Translations under genes and position numbers: made by a program | The notes under the pieces: generated by a model | Database searches by the model: none | Told to the model about the DNA's origin: nothing | Seen by the model: only the letters and a program-made list of their open reading frames with translations | Assembly: GCA_028583605.1 (NCBI GenBank) | Contig: CM053336.1 | Coordinates: forward strand, 30,256,934 to 30,320,933 | DNA from: Dastarcus helophoroides | Lineage: Eukaryota > Arthropoda > Insecta > Coleoptera > Bothrideridae | Reading direction: 5' to 3' | DNA length: 64,000 nucleotides | Part shown: in pieces, positions 11,175-22,541 of the stretch | Layout of the letters: the number at the start of each line of letters is the position of its first letter | Numbering within the stretch: position 1 is the first letter of the stretch

Positions 11175-12580
11175 GTGTAATAATATATAAAACATAATAT
11201 CGCTAACTTCTATTTGAGATATACAAGGTGAAGTAGAGAAAACACGCTGCATTAGATGTGTTGCGCCAATAGATTTCTGAATTAATTAACACATAGATGA
11301 TCTAATTCAAATCGTCTAAGGCTTTCCAGATAATGAAACGCATATTTCAAAGACTAATGATTCAATCTTTGATCAATAATTAAACCTTTCAACTATAGGT
11401 GTTCAAACTAAAATAGTTAACGTCTCCTGGAGAACAAAATGGATAATTTAAAGGTTAGTGTCATTCGTAATCTATTAAAAGTATATCAACTCTAAAAAAA
11501 ATTGCTATATTTTTTCCATACTGAATATTAAGAATTATAAAATTCCCTTGTTAAAATACTTACTTACACTTTACAGATATATTAATTACTTTAAATCTTT
11601 TAATTTTTATTTAAACACATCATCACTGTGGATAATTTTAATCATTGAATATTTTTAAATGAAAATTAAATATATAGAAAATTAATAAACTTCATTATAC
11701 CACAAATTATTGAGGGGGTAAAAAAGAATCATATAAAATTATCTGAGTTTATTTAAAACATGAGCCATATATTTGCAATCATCATACACGGCTTTAGCTT
11801 CCATTTTTAAAGCTTCTGCTGCTTTTTCCATTTTCAGAATTTGCCTTTCAATATTTCTCCCATGTTGACGCCTTTCCTGGCAACTCCTCTCAAACTCCCG
11901 TAGCGGTGACACCATTGATGTCAACATGACCACTGAAGCTACGGGAGCCTTTTTCACATTCTTCGGCAGCTCTTCCACATGTTCCATCTGATAAGAGGGT
12001 CCGTCATCATCAGACAGCAGGCTGATTATGTCATCCAGGTCTAAATCTTCAAGCTGACTAGACTCAGACATCTGGGACTCCTGAGGTTGCATGGGCTGCT
12101 GCTGTGCCTGAAGCTCTTGCGGCACCTGGAGCTGTTGTTGCCTCTTGGACACCTCGAGCTGCTGTAGTTGCTGCTGCTGGTGTGTCACTATAATATCCTG
12201 CAGGATATTAATTTTTTCGTGCGGCAGCGACGGCGGCACTGCACTCTTTCTTTTTAGCGGCAGTTTAGTGAAACTGTTCATGGCTGATCATAAATTAATT
12301 GCATTAATAACGTAAATGTGCTTTTATTAGATATTCATTTTTGCTTAATTTGTGTTTTTGACAAAGTTGGAAGTTGGAAGGGAAAATGGTCCCGTGGGAA
12401 ATGCAATATCAGCATAGAGTTCAATACAAACGATTTGAATTAGATCAACCGTGTGTTAATTAATGCATAAATCTATTCGCGCATCACATCTAATGCAGCT
12501 TGTTTACATGTTTTCGCTACTTCACCTCGTATATCTCAAATAAAAATTAACGATATTATATTTCACATTAATATTACGCT
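11175..12580. mobile_element. Inverted-repeat-bounded unit carrying Gln-rich ORF, copy 2
   Basis: Arms at about 11175-11315 and 12431-12580 are imperfect inverted repeats of ~145 bp, as in copy 1 (210-1597). The ORF lies between them on the minus strand. No transposase is present. Confidence 0.45.
11739..12281 (-). CDS. Gln-rich, acidic/coiled-coil protein of unknown function
   Basis: An uninterrupted 180-codon ORF starting at the ATG in 12279-12281. Residues ~35-75 are Q-rich with repeats such as THQQQQLQQLEV. An acidic leucine-rich patch follows (LEDLDLDDIISLLSDDD), then a basic helical tail ending MAHVLNKLR that is probably a coiled coil. The Q-rich plus acidic composition resembles transcriptional activation segments, but that is compositional inference only. 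I do not recognise the family. It sits between ~145-bp inverted repeats and is duplicated with them, so it may be a transposon accessory protein. The copy at 784-1301 is broken. Confidence 0.5.
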   Translation of the reverse strand: MNSFTKLPLKRKSAVPPSLPHEKINILQDIIVTHQQQQLQQLEVSKRQQQLQVPQELQAQQQPMQPQESQMSESSQLEDLDLDDIISLLSDDDGPSYQMEHVEELPKNVKKAPVASVVMLTSMVSPLREFERSCQERRQHGRNIERQILKMEKAAEALKMEAKAVYDDCKYMAHVLNKLR

Positions 12581-13686
12581 GGGAAACAACGTATTATGAA
12601 AGCGTTTCCCAAATGATGAGTCGCTATGCGAGAATTCAATCCCGGTCTTTATTTCTAATCCAAGGATTTCGGGATTATATTTAGTCAATCCCAGTCAATC
12701 CCAGGATCCCCGGATTATTTCGGTATTGAGGGTTACAAATAAAAGATAAAAGTTTACAACAATCAAAATCAAAATGTAGACAAAAATCAAGATATTTGAC
12801 GGTGTACATGCAGCTAATTTAATCACCCTAAGTTTTCAGAATTAGGGACTTAAAATCACTCACTCTTCATGTTAAAGTTTTAGCTACTTTTTCAAAAATC
12901 AATAAGAGCTCTTAAATTTACATGAATTGAAAAATCTTTTATTAAACAAACTATGCAAATAGTCTGAAAATTAACAAAAATATTCCGCTAAATTGACTAA
13001 ATAGATGAGTTTTATGTAACATAACACCCTGAGATGTAGCTAGTAAAGCAAATAGTATTAATCAGTCTCTCGTTTCGCTTAAATATAAAGAAAACTAATC
13101 TGATAGAAACATCCTAATTTGAATTGCGCAACTATGATCTGAGAAATAACATCGCGTCCAGTTTCTCATCATTTTTCGGTTTACAATACAAGAATTTTAT
13201 TTCAAACAACCATAGCAACCCCGCTGAGTTAATTAGCGTTGCTTGTTTGGAATATAACTTATTGCATTTTACATTAAAATGATAGACAAGTAATTTTATT
13301 GAGAGGCACTGACACTGAATATTTCGTTAGGTGAAGTCTTATTTACAATTTTTTTGAAGTGATGTTAATCCCAAAAATCCCGGGATCAGAGACTAAAAGC
13401 CGGTCGGAATCCTTGGATCTCAAAATCGGGATCGCGGGATCAAATCCTCTAGTCGTGATCCGTACCGGGTCAATATGATCAATATTTATACTCTAAAATA
13501 GTTAAAAGATCTTGTTGCGAAGAGGAATTTTATTAAAAAGAACCAGGTAACAAGGTAAAAAAAAAATCTGGGAAATGCTGCATTATGATATTTCTTTAAA
13601 TAAGCATGTGTTACATGAACGAATTTTACGTACATTTTGCTATTTCAGTTCGCATGCCTCGAAAAAAAAAATCGAGGGAAATAAAT

Positions 13687-14403
13687 ATATACAGGATGGA
13701 CCATAAGTAATGGTACATAGAGCCACAGTAATCTTTTCGTATAAAAATAACGCGATTTAGCTACATTTACCTTTTACCAAAAGTTGATATTAAAAGAGAT
13801 ACAGGGTCTCAAAGTTGAAAAAAAAATTGTAATTTTTTCGCATAACTAATGAACACATTTCACTATAGACAAGAAATTTGGCATAGGGGGCATAGGGGTT
13901 TTTTTGGTCAAGATTTTCTACTTTGCTAACAGATTGCCAGTAACTCATAGGGGGCGCCACCTGCGCTACTTTGTATTATTCTAAAGCATCATAACATTTT
14001 CATTTTAAATGGATATTTTTATTTACCTACATGTTTTATGTTAAAAAGGTATTTCTTCTAAATGTTGATACAAGCAACCGTTTTCAAGATATTTGCCTTC
14101 AAAGTTTGCCGTACGTTTATTTTAAGTTATGCAAATGTGAATTTTTTGCAGTAGATTTCAAAATAAAAGTAATAAAACTGCCTCCAAAATAGTTTATATC
14201 AAATATTATTCTACTAAAATTATTATTACAATTCATTTCATAATTATACGAAAAAATGGAATTTTTTTTTTCAACTTTGACACCCTGTATCTTTGTTAAT
14301 ATCAACTTTTGGTAAAAGGTAAATGTAGCTAAATCACATTATTTTTATTCGAAAAATCCACCATTGCTCTGTGCACCATTACTTATGGTCCACCCTGTAT
14401 ATA
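13687..14403. mobile_element. Inverted-repeat (MITE-like) transposon, copy 2
   Basis: Same element and same position within the duplicated block as 2711-3427. The left end reads ACAGGATGGACCATAAGTAA (one change from copy 1) and the right end reads GGTCCACCCTGTATATA. It lies directly beside the 3' end of the R1-like remnant. Confidence 0.75.
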
Positions 14404-14445
14404 AAGAGGCTGTTAAACAAATTATGATTCTAAAAACAATAATAA

Positions 14446-15300
14446 CTAGACTGCAGGCAACATCATTTCTAGCCATTTCTCTTGTACTGCCGGGAAAGCA
14501 ACAAAGGTATTTCTCCCTGTTGTCCCATCCCGCCAGTGAGCCTGCCATTTAGTCATGGCTTCGTCGCGCGCAGTACGCTTCAAGAGGGTACCCGCGGTGC
14601 TGATGGAAATCTCGACCGCGGGCCCTCCACGAGATGCGACCCGCGCAAGGCGGCTAGTATGCTGTAGGCCCCCGAGACGGCGGCCAGAGTGCCACAGTTT
14701 TACGACAATATCTCTTTCCGCCTCTAACATCACAAATGTGTGCTCGATGGCTTCTGATAGAGGGCCCCTTCTGTTCCTTATTTGATCCAAGACTACCTTG
14801 GACCTAGAAACAATATTTAGAGCTTGACACTCTTGTACAGCCAATTCAATGGCCCACAGTTGCACCCTACAATTTGTGGCGAAGGCTTGATACCTCCACG
14901 CTTGTGTTCGAATTTGCTCACCACCCCTATAAGCAGTCATTGCCAAAGCAGTGTTTTGGGGTCCGCATGAGACGCCTGTGTAGACCCATAGACCTTTGCG
15001 ATTTATATCACGGTCCGGCTCCAGGTCATAGCAGCGGGTTCCCCTGGGTGCGTTCAAGCCCTGGGTTCAAGGTTGCTCTCGAACTCCGGAGTCTGCAATT
15101 GCTGCCAGATTTGGTGTCTGGCTCCAGCTTCCAGATGGATGAGCATACATCCTGCCAGTACTTGGATCGCTGCGTTTGGCGCCGTTCGATAGGCCAAGGG
15201 CGCGTCCCCCAGTCCTTACCAGCAATCATAGACGCTCTGTGGCCTGCTACCTCAACAGACCTATGAGTGTTAACTCTGTCTATAGCGGTAAACCAGTCCT
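14446..15300 (-). pseudogene. R1-like RNase-H-like and C-terminal region
   Basis: The 203-codon stretch ending at 14446 contains LWVYTGVSCGPQNTALAMTA and VQLWAIELAVQECQALN, the arrangement of an RNase H fold. The first catalytic Asp expected in the YTDGS motif is replaced (YTGVS). A shifted frame just upstream encodes TAALQVLAG-type thumb sequence (AAIQVLAGCMLIHLEA). Frameshifts and a lost active-site residue make it non-functional. Canonical R1 elements often lack RNase H, so the family could be a diverged member of the R1/LOA/I group. Confidence 0.6.
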
Positions 15301-16046
15301 TCATAATCAGGAGCCACAGGATCGGACCAAGGCACCAACCCTGCGGGCATCCTCTGTTTGTTCTAACCTGGGTTCCGCATGATTTTACCGTTCTGTTTGC
15401 TAAGAAGTCTGCTACTGTTTTTCCCAAGTCTCCTGGGCACCCGCATTCGGATACGAGCTCTACGAGGCGGGGATACCAAGCTGAGTTGAATGCGTTCTTT
15501 ATGTCGAGCGCAACAACCATCGCGTGCATCCCTCTTATCTTTGCCCTTTTGAGAGTCTCAACGGCCCTCCCTAGGGTGTCCACGGTACTGCGTTCCTTTC
15601 GGAAGCCGTATTGCCTGTCGGACAAGCGCCCATTCCTCTCTAGAAAATAGGTGAGACGATCCGCTAGAACTTTATCGAGGGTCTTTCCAACTGTGGGTAG
15701 GAGGCATATGGGCCGTAGCCCGCCTCCCGGTTTTGGCAACCATGTTACCTCTGCCGTTTTTCATACGGTCGGGAAGACACCTTCCTGTAGACACTTGTTA
15801 AAGACCAGCGTCACCTTATCCCCAGCAAGGTTGATAAGATGCGCAAGCCCTCCGACCGGGAACCCATCCGGACCGGGTGCCTTTTTGTTTGACTTGCCTT
15901 TTCGAGTCATTTCCAGTTCTGCGACGGATACAGCCTTATCGCGCACAAAGTTCCATCGAGGGATTCTTTCCCTGATTTCCCTGTTTATGTCGCTATCCGG
16001 CTGCATCTCGTCGTTCGGAAAATATTTCTCTAATAAGGCAAATTAG
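15280..16046 (-). pseudogene. R1-like reverse transcriptase, broken
   Basis: In order on the minus strand: KKAPGPDGFPVGGL, then VTWLPKPGGGLRPICLLP, YGFRKERSTVDTL, VVALDIKNAFNSAWY (first catalytic Asp) and GCPQGWCLGPILW. An in-frame stop at 15761-15763 replaces a Trp just before TWLPKPGG. The YADD box is missing: sequence jumps from the ~WFTAIDRV stretch to thumb sequence, so the polymerase cannot be active. Confidence 0.75.
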
Positions 16047-17780
16047 GCATAAGAGGTTTGTTTATGACATTTCCTTCCTGGGGTTTTCTCTCCGCAAGCC
16101 GGCCGGCTAAGCCAAGCTCACCGTTGGCATCCCCTCTTTGAGATTTCGCTCGCAGGAATCTCAACGCCGTACGGTCAATAAGCATTCTGTATCCGTGGGT
16201 ACAGAATATCCATCGTGGCGCTTTGGACCTTCATTGGAGATCCCACGAACCTTTTCCGGTATGTGGCCTTGCACAAGCTTGGCCGCTCCAGCGTTTTTGC
16301 TATAAAAGCTGGGCATGGATCCTCAATTTTCAGGCGGTCTTCTCGTTTAGTAGCCAGTTCCCAAGTATGAGGTGTTGATTCCTCGCGGATCCTTCCTCTG
16401 AGGGCGAACCTGCCTTCTTGTTTTGGTGTCCGCCTTACCTTTATTTGCAGTTCCAAAAATAAAATTTTTTGCATAAAAAAGGCCGACGAAGCAACTGCTG
16501 ACAAGTCAGCTAGTATGCCCCGTCGGCCAAATAGTTTTACAAGCGGCCTCACCACTCACCCCTTCCGTGAATTCTTGGACTCCTAATAGAGAGGGGAACG
16601 CGTGTTGCCGCTCGCCCCTTTGCCTCAGCGTCTGTTCACGCAAGTTGTGCGCCAGTTTCTGCCCCGGGGCTCGTCGTGGCTTGCCGAGTGCAGGTCCGGT
16701 ACTAATTTAGCCTACAGACATTGCTGTAAGGCGACAGGAGTAAGACTCTTCCCCCTCCCCCAGCGCGATAACGCAGAAGACGACATCCACGCTCGCACTC
16801 CGGGAAGAGAGGGAATCTCTGTGTAAGGGGTGGTCGGACATGTCAGGTCAAGTTCAGTAGGCAGCCGGCGTCCCTCATAATGGGGGACTTTCACAGTATA
16901 CCTCTGTTCCCTCCTTCGTCCGTTCCAGCTCCGATTCAGTTTAGGTCTCGGAAGACACTGATAAGACACATCTGGGTTCCGAAATATCGCCCCGCGGCCG
17001 CCCTTCCCCTTAGTCGTACTGCGGTGTACTCGATTGGGCAACATTCGCGTTTCTTGTTGTTGCACAGCCTGCATCCTGCACCTGGAAGACTCGCGACAGT
17101 CATCTGCCGGGTCTCTCACGAATGTTTCAGATGTCGTCACTTTGTGCAAACGCTTGGAAACGCGCCGCCCCGTCTGTTCCGACTGTCGTCCGACATGTTG
17201 GGAAGCGGCCCAGCGGTTTGACATGCAAATGTCTCATACTATGAGCCATCGAATTAAATTTCTTTTGGACATACACCCTTTTGTTCTTCAATCCGACCAG
17301 TCGAAAGCGGGACCCGCGGGACGCCCGTCTCGGGTCACAACTCGTCGTGGCCAACACTCTTCTGCTGGGTTTGGGTTTGCACCCTCTCCCGTTAAGAAGT
17401 GGTTGAACCGTTGATAAGGAGCTGCTCCTTTGAGGGGCGTTAGAGTTCCAAATCACCTCTTGGACGTAAGAGGTGACCGTACTAAACTTTTTACCATCGG
17501 AAGACCCGCTTCCGGTCTGGTCTTAAACTCTGGGCTTTTGGCTACCCTAGCGGGCGCTCCTGGTTCTCCAGGGTTCTTACATCGTGGATAGGCCTTTTGA
17601 ACCGGGCGTCTGCCGCCGTGGACACGTTAAGTCCCTGAAATTCGTACTCCATCTGCTTAGAAGTCACTAATTCTTAGCTCACTGGAGTTGTAGCATTTGG
17701 GCAGAAAACGAATGCTTCCTTTACAGTTTGCATTGCCTGTCCGCCTTCATACCACTCCATTCACCCATCTACCAGAGCAT
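16047..17780 (-). pseudogene. R1-like ORF1 (Gag) region, frameshifted
   Basis: Homologous along its whole length to 33986-35740 in R1 copy I. Several frames carry the coding signal, so it is broken. No clear CCHC knuckles were found in the best frames. A strong hairpin (16481-16528, GGCCGACG ... CGTCGGCC) is conserved in the other copy at 34426-34473. Its identity as ORF1 rests on position between the R1 5' UTR and downstream R1 sequence, not on a recognised domain. Confidence 0.5.
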
Positions 17781-19750
17781 CTATTTTTTATCCGCCTAAT
17801 TCTACTTAAAATTACTTAAAATTAGAATACCGGAGATTGATCGCCAAGGTCGTGCGGCGCGCTACGACTGGTGATATGTCCAATTTGGAGGGCGCTGGTC
17901 TTTCGGGCCGAAGCCTGCCTTGCCTCTAGACCACATGCACCGCATAAACGACCTGTGGATGGAACGCCTCCACTTGAGAACGCAAGCCACCACGCTCTTT
18001 CTAAGGTTGGAAGTAATAGCAAGGGAATCTACTGCCGAAGCATTACACCGAGGCCAAATGCCCCGGGCACCCACGATGATAGCGCCTCCGCGCTGCCTCC
18101 AGGAATTTAGGGTTGTTGTAGACCTCCTCCTTGTTTTGATATACAACCCCCATCGGAATGTTCCCTTAGCATCCTTAGCCTTCGCAACATCAACCCCCTG
18201 ATCGAAACCATGACTGGCTCTGCGGTCTTAAGGCCAGTCAGTGGTGGAGGTCTAAAGGGGTCTCTTTTCGGGCGTTCGAATAGTGCCCGATAGTAATCAA
18301 GTATGGCTTGGTCCCCCGGGAGATCTTCTACAAGACCCATCTCCCTACCCTCAATAATGGCCCCTGCCAGCGCCGGTCAAGCTTTGCCATACAGATCTTG
18401 GGCTTTCTTGAAGGCGCTGGCGCAGGGTCCTTGGCCGGTGATGGTCTGGCCATAGTGCTTTGGAGGGTTTTTGGGGTTACCAACTCTTTTGTATTAAGGA
18501 GGGAGAAAGAACTTCCTTGACCCAAGCGTTCAGAAAATTTTAGGACGCATTGGGGTCTTCCTCCTAATAGCCTTCATCAGCAAAAGAAGGCGTGAGATTG
18601 TACTATCCTGGAGGTCGAAGAGGAGCCCGTCAATGGCCTCAAGGAATGAGTTTTGCCTATTCTCATCGGGCCGCTCCGGACGGAGGTCCGCAGCGGACAA
18701 GCTCCTCCTCGCTCTCCAGGAAGCAGCAGCTGAAATCTGCTCCGTAAAGTTGGTAACTTCTGGGGAGATGAGCCTTGCAGCCGATATCCAAGAGGGACCT
18801 GCCTCCTGGGAGAAATGGGCGCCCGGGCTGCAAGCAGGTTTCTTTGAAAGAAGTCGAACGCAGTCGGTGGGGGGTTCTAACGAGTGCGAACAGTCTAGCG
18901 CGGGGAAGGCTTCTGCCTCTTTAACCAACGCAGACACCACGGCACTATACGAGCGAAAAGGAACCTGGCGCGCACTCATGTCCGCCTTCTGGATGATGGT
19001 TGGTAGAATGGCGGTATGTTGGTGGATGTCTCTGGTCTGCCGTTGATGATCTAGGTGTTTGGCGGCGTCTTCAGTTGATTTGCTCCTGGTGCGCCTTGCA
19101 GGCCCTTCTAGCTCCAAAGGGTTTGGGAGCTTCTTAAAACCGGATTCGGATCCTCCTGGCGTTATTCTGGATGATAGCCTCTGCTGGGGAGCAGCCTTTT
19201 GGGGCTTTTAATGTGATTGGTGTTGTGCGGCCGTCTGCTCGATACTCCGACTGCGAGTAACTCTTGCAAGTATTGCGGTAGCCGCTTCAGGCTTGGCAAC
19301 CGGCCTGACGGGACAGGTTACGGTGTAGGTGATGTTTGGTGAGGTCCTTTTGTTGTAGGGAAAAGGGGTCGGCTGTTGAGGTGTTAAAACCGGCCTGAAA
19401 AATTGGGACCTCTTTCTGAGGTCCTTGGCTTAGGCCAAGTACTTGGCGTACTCTGCCTTCTCCCGACGGTACCTTATTTGGTCCTTTGTCAGACCGGTTG
19501 CCTTTTCCATTTCACGTATAAATACGCCATTGATGGCTCTGGCCTTTATGAATGCCATCTTGGCGAATAAAGAGGACTCGGGTGCAGGTAGGCTGTTTTT
19601 AAGGGCCTTGTTGTACTCTGCAGGGTGAGCTCTACGTTCGTGCTGGCGTATGCCAGCAAAAGTCGGGAAAGTCACCCCGCAGAAGGCGCAACGCGAACGA
19701 TTGCGTTTGTCGCAGACCGAATTGTGGAGATGTAGGGCCTCAGCGGTTGG
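17781..19750 (-). mobile_element. R2-like retrotransposon B1, internally deleted
   Basis: A family B member (see B3, 60123-64000). It has the zinc-finger/Myb N-terminus, the proline-rich linker and the start of the RT region, then jumps near 18175 directly to the end of the endonuclease region and the 3' UTR. The whole RT core is gone. Its 5' end is fused to D1 near 19750 at GTGGAGGCACTGCTT. Its 3' UTR lacks the last ~80 bp and is fused to R1 copy C1. Confidence 0.8.
17862..19744 (-). pseudogene. R2-like B1 protein remnant (ZF, Myb, linker, endonuclease tail)
   Basis: N-terminal part (19744-19430): a C2H2 finger (CAFCGVTFPTFAGIRQHERR) and a Myb-like helix (ATGLTKDQIRYRREKAEY). Linker (19117-18530): RARRSLSAADLRPERP and SFLEAIDGLL, as in B3. 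RT entry (18340-18190): YYRALFERPKRDPFRPPP. A deletion then joins DVAK-type codons to the endonuclease end (GARGIWPRCN). All RT catalytic motifs and the endonuclease PD..D residues are absent, and several frameshifts are present. Confidence 0.8.
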
Positions 19751-22541
19751 GGGTGGAGGCACTGCTTAAGTCTGTACTTGACCAGTCTGTCGGCTTTCCG
19801 TAGAAGCTTGCCGCTCATCTTGGTGTTCTGAAGGCCGTAGAACATCTTCGGTGTGATGAATTCCCGGATAATGCTGGCCTTTTGATCCGGTTTTAGAGGT
19901 GAGCGGTCAAGCCTCTGGAGTCACATTGCCAAGTTGGCATTACTGGGCCGGAGGACACCTTGGCTGGAGTAGTGGTGCCCTAAGTACTTAAATAAGTCCA
20001 TTATGGTAACATCCCTCAGGGGCTGTCCTTCAATTTTCAGTCCGTTTTTCGTCCGGATGGTGATCTTTTTGTCCTTGGCTATTGCCACCATGGCGGAGCA
20101 TTTTGTGGGGCTTCAACGCCATTCCTCTTGCCTTACAAAAGGAGGAAACAGTGAGGATTGTGGTAGAAAGTTGCTGCTCGGAGTCTTCTAGCAGTATTAG
20201 GTCATCCGCGAAGGCCATAGCGGGGACTTTAACTCCCGGAGCAATGGGGTGGCACCAATTCTTGTGTTTCTTTCGAGGCTTGTAAGTAGCTCATCGGTAA
20301 CCAGGTCGAATAGTAATGGGCTAAGTGGGTCTCCTTGCTTGACACCTCTCGCAAGGTTGATAGGGCGAGAGGTAAGTGTGCTCATTTTAATTACCGTAGA
20401 GGCTTGCGTGATGTTCCCCATGATGTAAGTGACAAGAGGGGTGGCAATTCTTTGACGTTGCAGCGCTCGCAAAATCTACCAGTGCGAGACACTGTAGAAG
20501 GCTTTCTTAATATCCAGGGCAATGATGGAGTGAGATTTGCCCTGGGACCTTCTGGAGTGGATGTAAGCCTCCAGGATAAGGCAGTTGGCCATAGTGCCGT
20601 CGGTGTTCGTGAACCCCCTTTGGCTGGAATTGAGGGTTGTGAACGCCGATATCCTGGAGGCTAAGGCTCGATGGAAGAGCCTCACCAAAGCGGAGCTGAT
20701 GGTCAGTGGTCTCCAGTTGGATGGACTCATTCTGTCGCCGTCCTTAGGGATGAGGATGGTCCTTGCGGATTTCCATGAGGAGGGGACGACTTTCGAATAG
20801 ATAATGGAATTAAAAATCCCAGCAAGGACGTGGTTGTTAAGGGCCTTGATTTGTGCCACAGGGTGCTCGTCAGGTCCAGGAGAGAAATTGGACCAGCCTG
20901 TTTTGGATAGGTGAACCTCTTCAGAGCTGAAAGGGATGAGGATCTGTTTCGTATCCGTTACATGTTTGACTGGTTCATTATCGAAAGCCGAAGGCTCTTC
21001 AAAAATTTCGCTGAAGTGGTTGACCACTTCCTCCATGGCTGGAGTAGTGTTGTTCTCCAACAGCTGCTCACCTCGTAGAATTTTGTCTACAAGGGTTGAT
21101 TTTGACTTTTCGAAGAGGTCTTGAGTTTTCTTATACTCCAAAGCTTTTCTGGTTGAAGGAGCAGTGCGGCCGTAGTAAAGTTTCGGCGCTGCTCTATTTG
21201 TGGGCTTTGTCTTCTTCTTCGGAGCATCTTTCTCTCCTAGGGCTGTACTTATGGCATCGTCAATAGCCTTCAGAGTAGAGCTACTCACACCTTGCAGGGC
21301 TGTAGTGGCAAGGTTCTTGATGTACAAAGGTAGCTTGCTGTGTGTTGCCTCTAGAAGCCATTGACAAATGTGACAGAGGGGGTCCTGTTCGTCCTCAGGA
21401 AAGGCCGGGCTCGATGGGCCTGCAGATGGTGGGGGGCTAGGGCCTGGTGGCGTCGAGGGTGGAGATTGACGCCTTCAGGAGGGTCCAGGCTGCTGAGAAG
21501 AGTGCAGACCTGGGCTCGATAAGGAGGTGATGTTGTCTCCATTGGTGATGTGGTGGCCTGCGTTTGGAGGATCAGACGTCCTTTCTTTCAAAGCAACTGT
21601 AGGCAGGGGTTGTTGGAGGCCTAAGTCGCAAATGGTGGCTGCAGGGAATAGCGCTCTCGACGCTTGTGGAAGATTTTGCCTCAAGGGACTCACTTTGGCA
21701 GCTTTCTCCTCAGTCCTCCTTTGTGGAGGGGTGTGGTGAGTGTTGTTCGCACTGAGGGATATTCGGTTGACCAGAAAGGCGTCAGAGTTCGGGGGTGCGA
21801 CATCACAGAGTGGGGCAGCAGCTTGAGTGGCAGCAGGGCTACCAAGTGGTGGGGAAGGGCTTTGTCGTACCTGGACAAGCTGTTGCTTAAAAAGCCGCAG
21901 ATACTCCTTGTAGACTGGCTTATCTTGTCGGTGCCTAATTTGATGCTTCGTGAGACCTGTTGCCCTTGTCATTTCGCTCACGAAGTATTTCTTACTGGGA
22001 AGTAAGTTTGGCTTCGACTTCTGCAATAGTGCAGAGGATGTCCGCTTCAGACTTCCCGATTCTTCCCTCCAGCTCTTGGTTAAATTCGAGAGGATGCCTC
22101 CTCTTCTGATGGAGTCGCAAACCCGGGTACGTGTCGAATGCTGCGCTACAGTACTCGCACGTACTTTTAGGCCCATCATCGAGGGGCGCTTGTGAGGGTG
22201 GAAGAGCATTAGGGCATCTCCTGTGGTGGTTCTGGAGGCCCTTTAGACTGTTAAATTGCCGCCAACACGCACAAGAGTTGGGCGGCAAATTGTCATTCCT
22301 GGGTGGGGAGAGTGGAGATGGTGACCTCCTGGAATTGTTCTCAGACCCCGTGTTAGGGGGGGTGAACCCATCTTCCTGTGGCGCAGGGCCCAGTAGGGAC
22401 TCTCTCATGGGCAGCTTGTGACGCTGAGTAAACGGGGAAGGTGTCTGTTACTGTGATGCAGTTTTCATCTTCACTGCTTGTCTGAGATGAATGTCTTCGG
22501 GATACTATCTTAGAGAAGATCTTCTTTACTCTCTTGGACAT
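19751..22541 (-). pseudogene. R2-like D1 protein: zinc fingers, Myb, partial RT
   Basis: Starts at the ATG at 22541 (MSKRVKKIFSKIVSRR). Two fingers follow (CACWRQFNSLKGLQNHHRRC and CEYCSAAFDTYPGLRLHQKR), then a Myb-like helix (ATGLTKHQIRHRQDKPVYKE) and a Pro/Ser-rich linker. RT motifs: ILIPKDGDRMSPSNWRPLTI, FTNTDGTMANCLILE, IIALDIKKAFYSVSHW, GVKQGDPLSPLLFDLVTD and AFADDLILLEDS. The reading frame changes near 22400-22000, 21330-21475, 20475 and 20220. All RT boxes are recognisable but the chain is broken and ends before the endonuclease. Confidence 0.8.

Larger units (their letters stand above)
10965..14735. repeat. Direct duplication, copy 2 (partner 1-3762)
   Basis: Same content and order as 1-3762. 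This copy keeps the better version of the Gln-rich ORF. At its right end it continues uninterrupted into more R1-like coding sequence, whereas copy 1 breaks off at 3762. This copy therefore probably preserves the original context. Confidence 0.9.
14446..17780 (-). mobile_element. R1-like non-LTR retrotransposon, deleted copy C1
   Basis: On the minus strand, part of ORF1 (17780-16047) runs straight into reverse transcriptase (16046-15280) and then an RNase-H-like/C-terminal region (to 14446). The apurinic-type endonuclease expected between ORF1 and RT is missing. The ORF1 part matches R1 copy I (33986-35740), whose 5' end lies exactly at the R1 site of 28S. That match identifies the family. 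The 5' end is fused to the 3' part of R2-like B1 with GATG microhomology. Confidence 0.75.

Noticed and set aside
16175..16555. 126-codon minus ORF as a separate gene
   Set aside because: Homologous to a frameshifted part of R1 copy I; treated as part of the R1 ORF1 remnant.
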